Assembly: GCF_024679245.1 (NCBI RefSeq)
Contig: NC_090176.1
Coordinates: 22,246,793-22,310,792, forward strand
Direction of reading: 5' to 3'
DNA: 64,000 nt
From: Pseudorasbora parva
Lineage: Eukaryota; Chordata; Actinopteri; Cypriniformes; Gobionidae
The notes beneath the pieces were generated by a model. The model did no database searches. It was not told the origin of the DNA and saw nothing but the letters and a program-made list of their open reading frames with translations. A program made the translations under genes and the position numbers. This document shows positions 1 through 10,980 of this stretch, piece by piece (within the stretch, counting starts at the first letter, position 1; every line of letters begins with the position of its first letter).

Positions 1-179
1 ATAATGCAAAGTAAACTAGATTTATTCATTTTTTAACAACACAATACTAATGTTTCAACATATAGGAAAATCAGAAATCAATATTTAGTCTTTATTTTCC
101 AAGAGGACTTAATTTAACATTCTTCTAACTATTGCCGAAAGTAACTGCCATGGAAGGAATCTGCGGGAACATTGAAAAT

Positions 180-395
180 GATGGACTGGTCCCTCAAAGT
201 CCAGACCTCAACCCCATCGAGCACATTTGGGGCGAGTAAAAAAAAAAAAAAAAAAAAGGGGGACCGATCTACTGTACATTCAAAGGAAAGCCTTTGGCTT
301 CAGTTGCAGAATGCATGGGATACCATTAGTGTTGAAATATATTGACACTATGCTAGAGTGGACATACCAAATATTAAAGTTAAAAGTAGATGAAA
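180..395 (+). pseudogene. Tc1/mariner transposase C-terminal relic
   Basis: Reading 188-240 gives VPQSPDLNPIEHIWGE and then a stop. This is the signature block around the third catalytic acidic residue (the E of the DD34E triad) of Tc1 transposases. After a poly-A interruption (about 238-257) the frame resumes as LWLQLQNAWDTISVE, then, in another frame, LKYIDTM, matching the usual Tc1 C-terminus (LQ-AWD-I, YIDTMPRR). Stops and frameshifts make it non-functional. The 5' part of the element is absent. Confidence 0.8.
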
Positions 396-419
396 ACAGT
401 ATGACTCACTTCATCTGAT

Positions 420-2124
420 ATATTTGATGGTCAGAGCAACCATCTTGTTTCATGAACATTATAAAATAAAATCATGTTTTGGAGGCAAAAAGGTCAACAT
501 TTTTAGGTCTGTGTGTGTGTGGGGGGGGGGGTGTAACGAAGTCTATAGTGTAACAAATGAGCTTGACAGTATAACATTGAAAAATAAAAATATATGTAAA
601 TATTTTTCAGCATATATATTTTTCCCATCTAAAAAGATTAGCTTCCAAATAAGACATGTTTGATAGATGTTCGGTACGGATGACATATACGACAATATTT
701 ATTTTTAAATGTACCAAAGATTTGCACATTCTCTGATGGCAACTTTTTTGTTTTTTGCTGAAACAGTTGAATTACTGATTGAATGGATCAGCATTTAAAG
801 AAGTTCATCCTCCAAATAAAAATACACCATATAACAAGTTCATAGAGGTTCATTGTTCATTCTGAAATCTTTTTGTGCAGTTTTTTTGTGCCCGAAAGTT
901 CAGACTTCATGTGAATAGGCTTTGAAAGACTGAGAATAAAAGCGTATAGAGGAAGTTTCTTCTGGTTTCGGGTTCTCGGTGTCCTTATGATTCATCTGGC
1001 CTAATCTGGAGAACCGGACAAGTGCTACTCGTGCGTTCCGCCCCTGAGCTTTTCTCTTCCTCTCAATGCACTTCCCTCATTCTATTTTCCCCTTTTTCAT
1101 TTCGCATTTCCTCCTCTCATATTTGTTCAAGAACTTCCTGCCTGTCACTCATTGAAGAAAAGCAATTCCACATCTCTCTCCCATTGAAGCACGTTCGAGA
1201 CACAAAAAGCATGCACACTCAAACGCACGTGTGTGCGTTCGCACAAAGCATTCACTTAGCGGTTTCTTCTAGATGCATCTTGTAGCTTAGCAACAAGTCA
1301 TGCCGCTGCATACTGTGCCGTTCTGTTTTTGGAAACAGGAGGATGTGAAAGCTTATTTCTAAAAAGCAGAAATCACAGATTGGTTTAAATTATATTCACC
1401 TCATTATTCCATCTCAGCTTGATTGAACTGAAAGGGAAATGCTTTATTTTCTTTCGTTTTTAGACCTTTTCGGAGGTGCACAATTTTAGAATTGAGGGTT
1501 GAGGATAGAAGACTTGATTACCGCCTTACTCTTAGACACAGATTTGCCTACCCAGAATGCACTCTGCCTGCATTACAAAGGCTGAGCCGGTGTGACTCGT
1601 GTTTTAATGAAACAGTCCAGGCACAAATTGAGCTTCACCTGCAAACGAGAGGACGCGGGAGGGGTCGGCGAACATTGATGGCCTGTCTAAATAATGTTAC
1701 ACCAGCCAAAATACTTCTAATTATTTCTTCAATTGTAGATGGCATATAAAAAGTGCCGTCACTTCTGCTTAGGGAGCCTGGGAGCCAGCCTGTCATTGCG
1801 GGCTATCTTTTGTTGTCAAATTTCATTTCTGAAAATGTCCACCAATTAGGCCGCTGAAGCCGGCCGCAAAATTACTCGAGGGGAGAGTTGTGGGAAACTG
1901 ATAGGTCTGGTCCTTTCCTCTCCTCGTCCAAACAAGGATGTGTCCATTACAGCATCCACGGCCTCATGGTCTTCACAATTGCTCGTATTTCTCGCTTGCG
2001 TGATGAGGGTCATGATTCATCAGTTGGTTGGAGAAGTAGAGGCGGACTTTCTTTCCTCTGATGCGAATGATTGAATTATCCCATCTGACACTAACAGATT
2101 TAATGCTGATTGGTCAACACAGCA
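420..2124. other. Single-copy sequence, no gene seen
   Basis: No repeat family or exon was recognised. It holds a short GT/poly-G run at about 511-532. The part from about 1780 to 2060 is less AT-rich, without simple repeats, with homeodomain-type cores (CAATTAG, AATTA), and is a candidate conserved non-coding element. Confidence 0.3.
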
Positions 2125-2132
2125 TTCCAGCT

Positions 2133-2659
2133 GTAGCCTAGAAATCTAGACGCACCCTAGCGGCAGCAAATCTAATCTGCCCGCGAGTGTCGTCTAGCAA
2201 CTCTCAATACCCATCTGAGCTGTAATCCCCAAACTCTGGTTAGGCCAATCACATCGTGTATAGGGTCGTGGGCGGGGCCATAATGACGACGGCCGAGTTG
2301 TGTTTGCGTGCCTCTAGTAAACACAGAAACTGGCAAACGGCGGTCTTTTTGAATCAGCTTTGACCGCGACTCTGGAAGACTTGGAGTCAAGCTTTTCTCT
2401 GAGAAAAGAACAAAGAACGGCACTGAAGTCATTCTTAAAAAGGGAAGATGTGTTCTGAGTTTTGCCGAACGGATACGGCGAATGTTTAATCTATCAACGA
2501 GCTCCGCTTCACCTTCGTTGCTCTGGTTGGTGTAGCGCTATCCTATCACGTGCAGAGGGAGTTTGAAAGACAATCGTTTATCCCGCCCATCGGATTGAGC
2601 CCTGTCAATGGTGAGTTTCCAGACCAAACATCTTGATGTGGGTCTGGCTTGTCAGGCTA
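2133..2659. mobile_element. Non-autonomous hAT-type element, copy 1
   Basis: The 527-bp element starts TAGCCTAGAAATCTAGACGC after one variable base and ends GTCAGGCTA. It is flanked by TTCCAGCT (2125-2132) and CTCCAGCT (2660-2667), an 8-bp duplication with one mismatch, which is the hallmark size for hAT transposons. A near-identical direct copy lies at 39814-40345. Short ORFs inside it recur in both copies and are part of the repeat. Confidence 0.72.
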
Positions 2660-2667
2660 CTCCAGCT

Positions 2668-3000
2668 GTGCTTCTGTTACACTTTTGCGGGAAAGATAAT
2701 CACTTCTTTGCCAATCACAGGCTGGCTTATCCACCTGGCGCCCTATTGGCTGGTTTAACACAATGACGGATAGAGAAGTGATGGTGATGGTGGTCGTTGC
2801 CCGTTGATCACGCCTCTTGTAATCTGATTGGTTGAAGGACTATCCAATTACGTACAGAGTCACTTGAATAATGGCCCTTGATCACGCCTCTTCTGGTCTG
2901 ATTGGTTGAAGGACTATCCAATTGCGTACAGTGTAATTTGAAGAATGCTCGTTTATCACACATCTTGTGCGGTAGAAAATACAGAGGAGACTCCCCAGAT
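2668..3000. mobile_element. MITE remnant with internal tandem duplication
   Basis: This is related to 32455-32715: both share TTGCCCGTTGATCACGCC, CTGATTGGTTGAAGGAC and TATCCAATTRCGTACAG. Here a unit of about 75 bp is present twice in tandem (about 2801-2875 and 2876-2950); the other copy has one unit. No coding capacity is present. Confidence 0.6.
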
Positions 3001-4030
3001 GTTCAAACTTAAATTAAGCTTGTCACTCTCTCAATGATCTTAATTGTATTTGTGCTATATAAATGTCACTCTGCTCTGAAAGCACATTTCTGCCTGTTTG
3101 AAGAAAAAAAAATGTTGTGTTGGTTATAGTTCCAACATGTCACTCAAATAAAGTTACATTTTAACCTACAGCTGTAACTCATATGTTAAACAATGACCAA
3201 TAATATCATATTATTGCCAATAGGTGGCCATAACTACTATGTACTAACATTTAAATCGTGTACACACGTTTTTACATTGTATACATTTTAAAAATGACCT
3301 GCATGTAATTACATCTGTAATTAATTTCTGTAGTTACATTTATAATTACACTGTTGACACTTCCCTTACACCTAACCTTACCCTTATAGGCCCACTGAAG
3401 TGCCTTGAACCGCGCCACATTATTCAATGTGTTGACGTCATTTTCCCTGAAACGGCTTCAGCTTTTAGTAGCGCCTCCCCATTTTTGAAATGGCCAATAG
3501 CGTTTCGTTAATATACAGTTTGACTAGAGCCTTTCTGTTTGGTGAAGCCAGTTTCCTCTAACCATTTATCATCATAATCTCCTCCATATCGCTTTTAAAT
3601 GCAGAACTCTGTGCATAATTCAAATGGGTCCGATGTGTTTTGTTGTCTGCGCCGCTCTCGTGTCTGTAGACTAACTTTAGACCAGAGCCGTTGGTGTGCA
3701 CGCGCTGCTGCGGTGTGTGAAACTAACTTGAAAACAGACTTCATTCGCCTCAACTGAAAGCATATTTACACTGAATCGTTTCCTATCGCATATTTAGTGT
3801 GCTATGTGCCTTTCACCATGTAGAAATGAGTAAATGTGTGAAGCAGCGTAGGAGGCGGGATTTAGATTCGAGGGAGCATTCGATTCGACAGAAGATTTGA
3901 TGTCTGCGATGATGTCATCAAAATCTGAATTTCGCTTTAACAGAAGTAACCAACACGTTGAGTATGAGGCTGTTATATAAATATTTTTGACTGACTGACT
4001 CACTTTAGAAAAGTCTCTTTTTTCACAAAT
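3001..4030. repeat. Probable dispersed cyprinid repeat
   Basis: An AT-rich stretch with a LINE-tail-like TTGTGCTATATAAATG (about 3049) leads into CACTTCCCTTACACCTAACC and a GC-richer block with CCCACTGAAGTGCCTTG (about 3390-3960). The wording resembles common cyprinid repeats. No second copy exists in this window, so the assignment is weak. Confidence 0.3.
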
Positions 4031-5294
4031 TGGACATCATGGCTCATGATGTGTCCGTTGTTATTTGCAGCAATAATTATCAAGTTTTATCGACTGTCAC
4101 TAATGACAACAGATCCTAAATTGTTGTCCTACATTTTTATTTTTTTCTCGCTTTCTCAACAATTTTTGTCTCAGTCTAGAGCCTGGTGTGTGTGCCACTG
4201 TTGCATTATGTAGTAAGTTTATATGAGCAATAAGTTCACTCGAGGCTTAAATCATGGCTCAGTGTGCTGTGTGACCTTTCATACCTTATTGCTTGAATCC
4301 AGAAAGCTTCTTTATGTCCTCTGGGTTTTGATATTTAGTAAATTCAGATTGCAATGTCTTTTCTTCTGCTGGTTTCTCAGGTGTACTTACCCACTCAAGC
4401 TCTCGCTTGTTGGCCTGGGGTAATATGGTAATAATGTGTGTTAAACAGGCATGATAAAGAGTGCTTGAATTGAATTGATTTTTGATTTGGGAGCGTGTGA
4501 TTGACAGAAGAATGCCGATTATCAACCTAATGAGCTTCTCTGAATCAAATTGGTGGATTACATCAAGATTCCCCCTGACGGCCCTCAGTGTGTTTGACAT
4601 GCACGCCCGTGAGTGTGTGTGTGTGTGTGTGTGTCAATTCCAGCATTTCTGTCCTGTTCTGCAGCTCTCCAGGTCAGAAACTGATGTCTCTCGTTTTACA
4701 GAGTGTAAATCAGCAGAGTGTCTCGCTCTTAAGGACAGACGATTTCTCGGTCAATTTCAGAGATGAAGGAACAGATTGCTCTGTGCCACATGGCTCTGTT
4801 CATCGTTTCTCTTGATGTCTGTGTCTCCATTGTCCAAAGCAGACATGTCTGTTGGATTTATGTGTGCCCCTCCAGCTTTAAACCATCATTTATCCAACTC
4901 TTAAGATCTGCTGACCTGAAGTTTTTCTCCAGCATACAACCGTTAATAGACAGTGAGAGAGGCCGCCCTCAGACCTGGCAGGGGGTTGTGTCGAGACAAA
5001 GAGGGAAAACTGTTCACTGCGGGGTGACGAGATGAACAAAGATGTGAACGCAGTGAGATGGAGGATAAAAGAACCGAGATATTCCACACACATCACATTG
5101 TGTGCGTGTATCTGTGCAATTCTGTCATTATTTATTTACCCTCATGTTGTTCCAACCCCCTTTGACTTTATTTCTTCTGTAAAACACAAAACACAGATGT
5201 TTAGCAGAATGCTCCTGCTGTGGTTTTCCATATAATATAATTGAATGGTGAACAGAGAACATCCAACTCCTAAATAGACTCCTAAAGGAATAGT
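4031..5294. other. Single-copy sequence with a short GT run
   Basis: No repeat family or exon was recognised. A (GT) run of about 20 bases sits near 4613-4634. Overlapping short ORFs at 4482-5096 have no protein-like features. Confidence 0.3.
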
Positions 5295-5722
5295 TCCAAT
5301 TTATTTTTATATTAATAAAACTATCAGATGACCTCGAAGACTTAGGGGATAGTTCACCCAATAATGGGTTAAAATTCTGTCATCATTAAGTCGCTCTCAA
5401 GTTGTTCCAAACCTGCATGAATTTCTTTGTTTTGCAGTACACAAAAGAAGATATTTTGAAGAATGTCAGTAACCAGACAGTTGATGGGCCCTGTTAACTT
5501 CCATTTTCCCCTACGATAGAAGTCAATGGGGTCCACCAACTGTTTAGTTTCCCGCATTCTTCTAAAGTGTGTGTTGTGCAGATGAAAGAAATTCATACAA
5601 GTTTGGAACAACTTGAGGGTGAGTAAATGATGAGAGTTTTCATTTTTTGGGTGAACTATCCTCTTAAGTCTTCTGAGGTCATCTGATAGTTTTTATTAGT
5701 ATTAAATATTAATATAAAAATT
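5295..5722. mobile_element. Foldback MITE (cyprinid GATAGTTCACCC type)
   Basis: The core is GGGATAGTTCACCCAATAAT at 5344 paired with TTTTGGGTGAACTATCC ending near 5663. Between them are the usual inner arms (TGTTCCAAACCTGCATGAAT against its complement at 5590). Outside the core the symmetry continues: AACTATCAGATGACCTCGAAG (5319) pairs with CTTCTGAGGTCATCTGATAG (5668), so the inverted repeat spans about 430 bp with a short loop. Non-coding. Confidence 0.75.
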
Positions 5723-6151
5723 ATTTTTAATGCATTGTATGGTCTGATGAATTTTTTTTTACCACATGATATATTATAGTACTTAAATATTCATTATTAC
5801 ACCTTTAGAAACTATAATGCATTAAAACACAAACACGCAATCTGCAAATATTACAATGAATTTTAACTTTGGTTACATTTATTTATGAAACAATATAATG
5901 CATTATAACGTACCTGTATGAAGGCCAGTATAAGGCATTATACATAAAGGCTAAGTAGCGTTACCAAAAATTATTTAAATATGTGTAATATTAAGCTGAT
6001 AATAATCAAACTGGTTTAATGCAATATGTTAAGCACATTTACTAAACTTGAAATATATATATAAAAAAAATTTTTTTAATGAAATTATAAACTGACACTG
6101 GTATTTGGCATTAAAATGTTTAAAACCCATAGACATAAGACATTGCTTCAC

Positions 6152-6442
6152 CACCATTAATGGAATTTTCCGGCTTTTCATGTTTTCACAGTTATAAGGT
6201 AGCTATGAACCATCTTCTGAAAGAGTACAGAATCTGCGGAAACAAACACAAGCAATAAAAAAGCAAAAACAAGCAATAAAAACATTTCTTATGCACATTG
6301 TAGTCTTTGTTTAAAAAAAAAAAAAAAACACAACTTGATTTTCACAGCTTTTCCTTGTTATTTTTTTATTAAACTTTCCCACATTAAAGTGGTGATAAAA
6401 AAAAAAAGAATATATGAAGCTAGATTGTAAAAAACACTGGCA
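6152..6442. repeat. MITE fragment shared with 20815-21418
   Basis: It shares with 20815-21418, in the same order, a TTTTCCGGCTTT-like block, CATCTTCTGAA, a GTGTTGATAAAAAA-like block, GAATRYATSAAGCTAGA and a terminal AAACRCTGG. It matches a well-known cyprinid repeat that ends in GCTGGCGGGGAAAGAGTTAA-like sequence. Divergence and poly-A runs indicate age. Confidence 0.5.
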
Positions 6443-6479
6443 TGGAAATATTTAAAATTCTGAAGAATTTCTCCTTTAA

Positions 6480-6556
6480 GTCAAATGAGATTAGAACAAC
6501 ATGAGGGGGAGTAAATGATGACCATTTATTTTTTGGGGTGAACTATCCCTTTAAGG
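6480..6556. mobile_element. Solo half of GATAGTTCACCC-type MITE
   Basis: AACAACATGAGGGGGAGTAA followed by TTTTGGGGTGAACTATCCCT and TTAA is the right half of the family seen in full at 14777-15043 and 59624-59885. The left half is absent. Confidence 0.65.
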
Positions 6557-7290
6557 CAAGGTTCCTCAGCCCATTAATGGCTCCATTCATTTAATATCTC
6601 CCATCTCTCAGCCTCCATGGGATGCCGGCCAACTACCCAGTCACTTGAGTATGAAATTAATAGATAAAATCGCAACTCTTGTTGTTTCGCGGCCGAACAC
6701 TAAATTCCCCCCTCGTCGCAGTCACACAGACACACCGCTGACCCAAGGGAATCGATACCATTGGCTGTAGTTAATGCCGTGCTCCCCTGCCACTAGGAGA
6801 GAGAGAAAATAAATATCTTTACCCTTTATTGAACTTTCTCTTGTAACACTCCTGTAGAATGAGCTTCTGTGAGGGAAAGAGCAGAGTGCAAATTAAGCCT
6901 TTCTTAGTCACCAGGTGCTGTGGCTCAGCTTATCGGAGGAAACGCTATCCGGAGAGCCAGTGCCCTTATTTGATTCCTGCTGCCGCCCACCACCTCTATC
7001 CCCTTCTTCTGAGCCATTCTCACTGCTTATACACATCTCACTACTACACTGTATACAGTCATCATTTTTAAACCAGCAATACATGTTTAAAACAAGTGTA
7101 GGCTACAGTGGGCTATCAGTGGTTTTCCTTTGATTCCAAGGATGATTCCTAAGGAATCTTCTCAAATATAACAGCATTTATGATTTTCCATTTTTTAAGA
7201 CCCGTTAATACAGTGTAAGTAACATATTTAGCATGACATAAAGACTATTATTTGTTAAATCGTATTGAAACCAAAGCAAATTATTAATAT
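6557..7290. other. Single-copy sequence, candidate conserved non-coding element
   Basis: 6560-6850 is repeat-free and less AT-rich, with homeodomain-type cores (CCATTAATGG, CATTTAAT) and CACTTGAG. This texture is often seen in vertebrate conserved non-coding elements, but no alignment was possible. The rest, to 7290, shows nothing recognisable. Confidence 0.25.
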
Positions 7291-7292
7291 CT

Positions 7293-7525
7293 ATGTGACC
7301 CTGGACCACAAAACCTGGGTCTGAGTCACAGGGGTATATTTGTGGCAATAGCCAACAATACATTGTATGGGTCAAAATTATAGATTTTTCTTTTAGGATT
7401 CTAAAAGGATATTAAGTGAAGATCATGTTCAATGAAGATATTTATATATTATGTCCTTCTGTAAATATATAAAAAATGTTGTATTTGTAGTAATATGCAT
7501 TGCTAAGGACTTCATTTGGACAACT
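7293..7525. mobile_element. Half copy of the GTGACCCTGGACCACAAAAC palindromic repeat
   Basis: ATGTGACCCTGGACCACAAA at 7293 and GCATTGCTAAGGACTTCATT near 7498 are the outer and inner landmarks of a very common cyprinid palindromic repeat. The copy stops at the internal TTTAAAG, exactly where the next element begins. Confidence 0.65.
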
Positions 7526-8012
7526 TTAAAGGTGTCATGAACCTTTAAAAAATGTTAAACTGTTGTCTGAGGTCAACTTATGGCGTTTGCATGATTTTTA
7601 CATTCAAAAACATCATAACTAATAAGTAATAGGCTATTTTCTACCCTGGTTTTGAGGCTCTCTCCTAAACGCTGGGTTTTGATGGGCGTGCAGCACCGGA
7701 GTCTAAGAAGTAAACGCCCACGGATAGGATTGGAGAAGATTTGTATATTTAATGAGCTCCCCTGAAGAAATGAATGTTATTTCACTATTTAAGATTTAAG
7801 GGCCTGCCTATGTGCTTACATTTTGGTAGCCCGTCCGGAAAACACATAGCCCTGGGATGTTGGGCTTTGCGAGCCCTGGCCCATGTATGTCAGAGTCGGA
7901 TCCTGAATCACGATGAACCAACAAATAAGGGATTCTCCAGCCTGTGACAGCATGCTTAAGTATGTTCTGTTGGACACGTAAACATAATCAATACAATCTG
8001 TAGCAATGCAAT
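7526..8012 (+). mobile_element. TTAA-AGGTGTCATGAACC element, one end only
   Basis: It begins TTTAAAGGTGTCATGAACCT and runs to about AATCAATACAATCTGTAGC. It is the inverted counterpart of 18650-19341: shared blocks include the GCTCTCTCCTRAACNCTGGG region, AGTAAACGCCCAC, CTATTTAAGATT and TAATACAATCTGTAGCAATGC-like sequence. The other end is missing. Confidence 0.7.
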
Positions 8013-8067
8013 CTTCTTCTTTTTCTTTCGGCTGTTCCCTTCAGGGGTTGCCACTGTTCAACACTGA

Positions 8068-8230
8068 TATTCATTTCATGAGCATTAAATCATCATATTA
8101 CAAGATTTCTGAAGAATCATGTGACACTGAAGACTGGAGGAATGCTTTGCATCACAGGAATTAATAAACATTTTTAAATATATTCAAAGAATAAGTTATT
8201 TTAAATTGTAATATTTCATAAATGTTAACA
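8068..8230 (-). mobile_element. Fragment of the TTCAAAAGTTTGGGGTC Tc1-like MITE
   Basis: TTTCTGAAGAATCATGTGAC, then ACTGAAGACTGGAGGAATG, is the minus-strand form of the CAGTCTTCAGTGTCACATGA block found at 57149-57175. Both ends are lost. Confidence 0.6.
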
Positions 8231-8540
8231 TTGTATTGCTTTTATAGAGAGCATAAGATATATTTTTCATTTATGTGACTACTTGTCTATATACCAGACA
8301 TATCTATTTTGTTTACTAATATATCAAGTATAATGACTTTGGTCGGTCTATTTGTCACACTTAAATGGATTGTAAGGTTGAGCACATTGCATTGCAGGAA
8401 ATGATATTCCTTGCTTGTATTCGGGATATTCTGCGGTAGATCGTCCATTCCATGCATACAGCACTTTTGTACTCCATTCAAAGTATACACACTGCAAAAA
8501 TAGTAAATGGCTAGTATTGTAATATGCCATTCTGAAAAAG

Positions 8541-8711
8541 AGTTAAAGGGTTGGTTTACCCACAAATTAAAATTCTGTCATCATTTACTCTCCCTCAAGT
8601 TGTTCCAAACCTTAATTTCTTTCTTCTGCTGAAAACAAAGAAAGATATTTGGAAGAATGTTTGTATATAAGCAGATTTTGAGCCCCATTGACTACCATAG
8701 TATTTTTCCCT

Positions 8712-8712
<1 letters not shown>
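8541..8712. mobile_element. Left half of GATAGTTCACCC-type MITE
   Basis: GTTGGTTTACCCACAAATTA, TTCTGTCATCATTTACTC, CAAGTTGTTCCAAACC and ATTTGGAAGAATG follow the family order. It runs into a (CT)n array, and the right half is missing. Confidence 0.65.

Positions 8713-8714
<2 letters not shown>

Positions 8715-8755
<41 letters not shown>
8715..8755. repeat. (CT)n microsatellite
   Basis: About 41 bases of uninterrupted CT dinucleotides lie at the truncated end of the preceding MITE. Its minus-strand Glu-Arg-rich ORF is only the translated repeat. Confidence 0.9.
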
Positions 8756-8757
<2 letters not shown>

Positions 8758-8759
8758 CC

Positions 8760-10670
8760 TCCATCACCCCCTGTTCCATAGCCTGTAGCCATATTAATGT
8801 TGGGTTCCCTCTGTGCGTGACCAGCTGAGTTTATGATTATGTTTGGAACTGCAGGCTATGTGTATATTCGGGGGTGAGTGTATGTGCACTCATGTGTATT
8901 TGAGTGAGAGGTGTGTGCCTGTGTCTTTGATTAGAGCAGGACCCTTATTAAACATTGATGGTGTTATTCATTTGGAGGGTGAGGAGGGTGCTCAGTCAAA
9001 ATGGCAGCAGTAATTAAGGCGTTCTGGATATGATGGCTGCATGATGGAGTGTTGAAAGCATAACTACACAGCCCAGGCACTGCAGGGGAAATGGCTTGCT
9101 TGGGAACCACAGGCCGAAAATAAATGCACGCGTTTGGTGCTTTATGGCGTGTGCGTGTATGTGGTTTGTGCAACTACCGAATACCTTTAGAGCGAAGCTG
9201 ATTTATTTGGTTGTGTGTTCACAAAACCTCATATTTGAAATGTTTTAGCTTGAAGCTGATTCCAGTCTTGATACACATCACTTTATTAATGTGGTTAATA
9301 CAATAAATGGATAAATTAACATTATATTTAAAATAAATAAAAGAGATCGAATCGCTCCACTCTACCAACGTAGGGTGAAAAATCCACAAATATTAATAAA
9401 CGTAATATGTAGAATTATTTTACTTCTGGCAGGTCAGAGAGTGTTCTGTGAGAGGTAAAATGCCTGTGTAACGTCAAATTAAAATTAAATGGGGAAAATA
9501 ATTAAGACAAAAAGAAGCGCAGATCATTCCTTTGTGATCATAAATTTTAGGTTCAAATGTACAAATGTATATTTTAACTCATGTAGCTGGCAAATTCTCA
9601 CAATATTTAATCACACTTTGTCTCCATATTATTTTTTAATGATTCTCAACTGTGACATTTTACAGTATAAATATTCCATGTCTCTCAATTAATATGAGAT
9701 TATAATGAGGTTAAATAATTACAGAAGAACTAGAAAAAGGTTAATATATATATATATATATATATTTTTTTAGTTATATCACATCACACCACAGCACTTT
9801 TTCATTTCATGTCAGCCACCCACAAATTATTTTATGCAATATAATGAGCATATGTTGTAAAACCAGTGGTCTCCAGTGCATTTCATAGCGATGCTGTAAT
9901 TCTCCTGTGGTCTCTTTGTCTTCACATCCAAAAAACACGATTAAACACAGATTTCTAATATCTAATCGTGGATTTGCTCGTTTTATCCCCCCCCCCCCCC
10001 CCCTTTCCCAGAAAGACTTGGAAGGCGGCGATGCTTTTTGCTTGTCTTGTTGTATTTGTTGTCGCGACCTTACTAATCTTGTGACATGAATTAGTGCGCT
10101 AGTCTAGACCTGCAGTTTTGCACGTCGTCCCACTAAGAGTCACACGCTGAAGAAATCAACAGCATCAGCCCATTTCAGACGCCATTAATGTGAAGTACAA
10201 CCGCCGCAGCAGGTTTTTATGCATAATGCTATCGCTCACCATTGTAGTCAATTCCAATTTAGCTGTAAAAGGTCATAATATTTTATGTATTAGTATTTTA
10301 TGGACCTATTCACTGTTCCAATCAATACAGGATTTGGATCAAGACTTGCATGTGATTTTCATCCCCTGGTCTCGCTTTCTTTCGCTCTTTTTTATGCTGT
10401 CTGCCTCATAAATTGTGTAAAGTAGCCGTGAGGGAGTGTGGTGGAGAGAAGATGGATGCTACTACACTTTCCCGCTCCATTCTCTCAGCTCTCCAATCAC
10501 TGAGATTGAGAAGTGAAAAATGGAGGGGTTGTAACAGGGGCATAACTCTGGGTCTTCCCCCCCTAGATGAGCCGCTGTCTGTCTGACCTACTGCTGCCCA
10601 CCCTGATCTGTGCCGCAGTGCAACTCTTGGCCTGATGCCTCAGAGCTTTTCTCTCATGTAGAGGGTCATT
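8760..10670. other. Mostly single-copy sequence
   Basis: It contains a short (TA) run (about 9746-9766) and a C-run of about 16 at 9988-10003. No gene was seen. The part at 10090-10330 is repeat-free, with homeodomain-type motifs (CCATTAATG, TTTATGCATAATGC), and is a candidate conserved non-coding element. Confidence 0.25.
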
Positions 10671-10904
10671 TCTGTGGTGTGTGTGTGTGTGTGTGTGTGG
10701 GTACTGATACTGAATGTTGATACTGAAGTGAAAAAAAAGAAAAACGTTCATATCTTATTGACTTTCTATAATGTGATGTTTTTCCCCCCAATAATGTGTT
10801 TTTTTCCCTCCTGCATGTCCTTGGTTACAAGAAGAAAAATAAATAAAGCAAATGCCACTATTCATTCATTGCACAATAAGGTCAATAATATTTATTAATT
10901 TCAT

Positions 10905-10980
10905 GTTGGGGTGTGTAACTGGTAGAGCATGTCGACAGCAACCCCAAGGTCATGTGTTTGATTCCCTGGAAAAAAAACAC
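10905..10980 (+). mobile_element. tRNA-derived SINE head
   Basis: GTAACTGGTAGAGCATG is a box A-like segment, and AAGGTCATGTGTTTGATTCC is a box B-like segment (GGTTCGATTCC consensus), in the spacing expected of a tRNA-type pol III promoter. The SINE tail is not seen; a poly-A follows. Confidence 0.6.
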
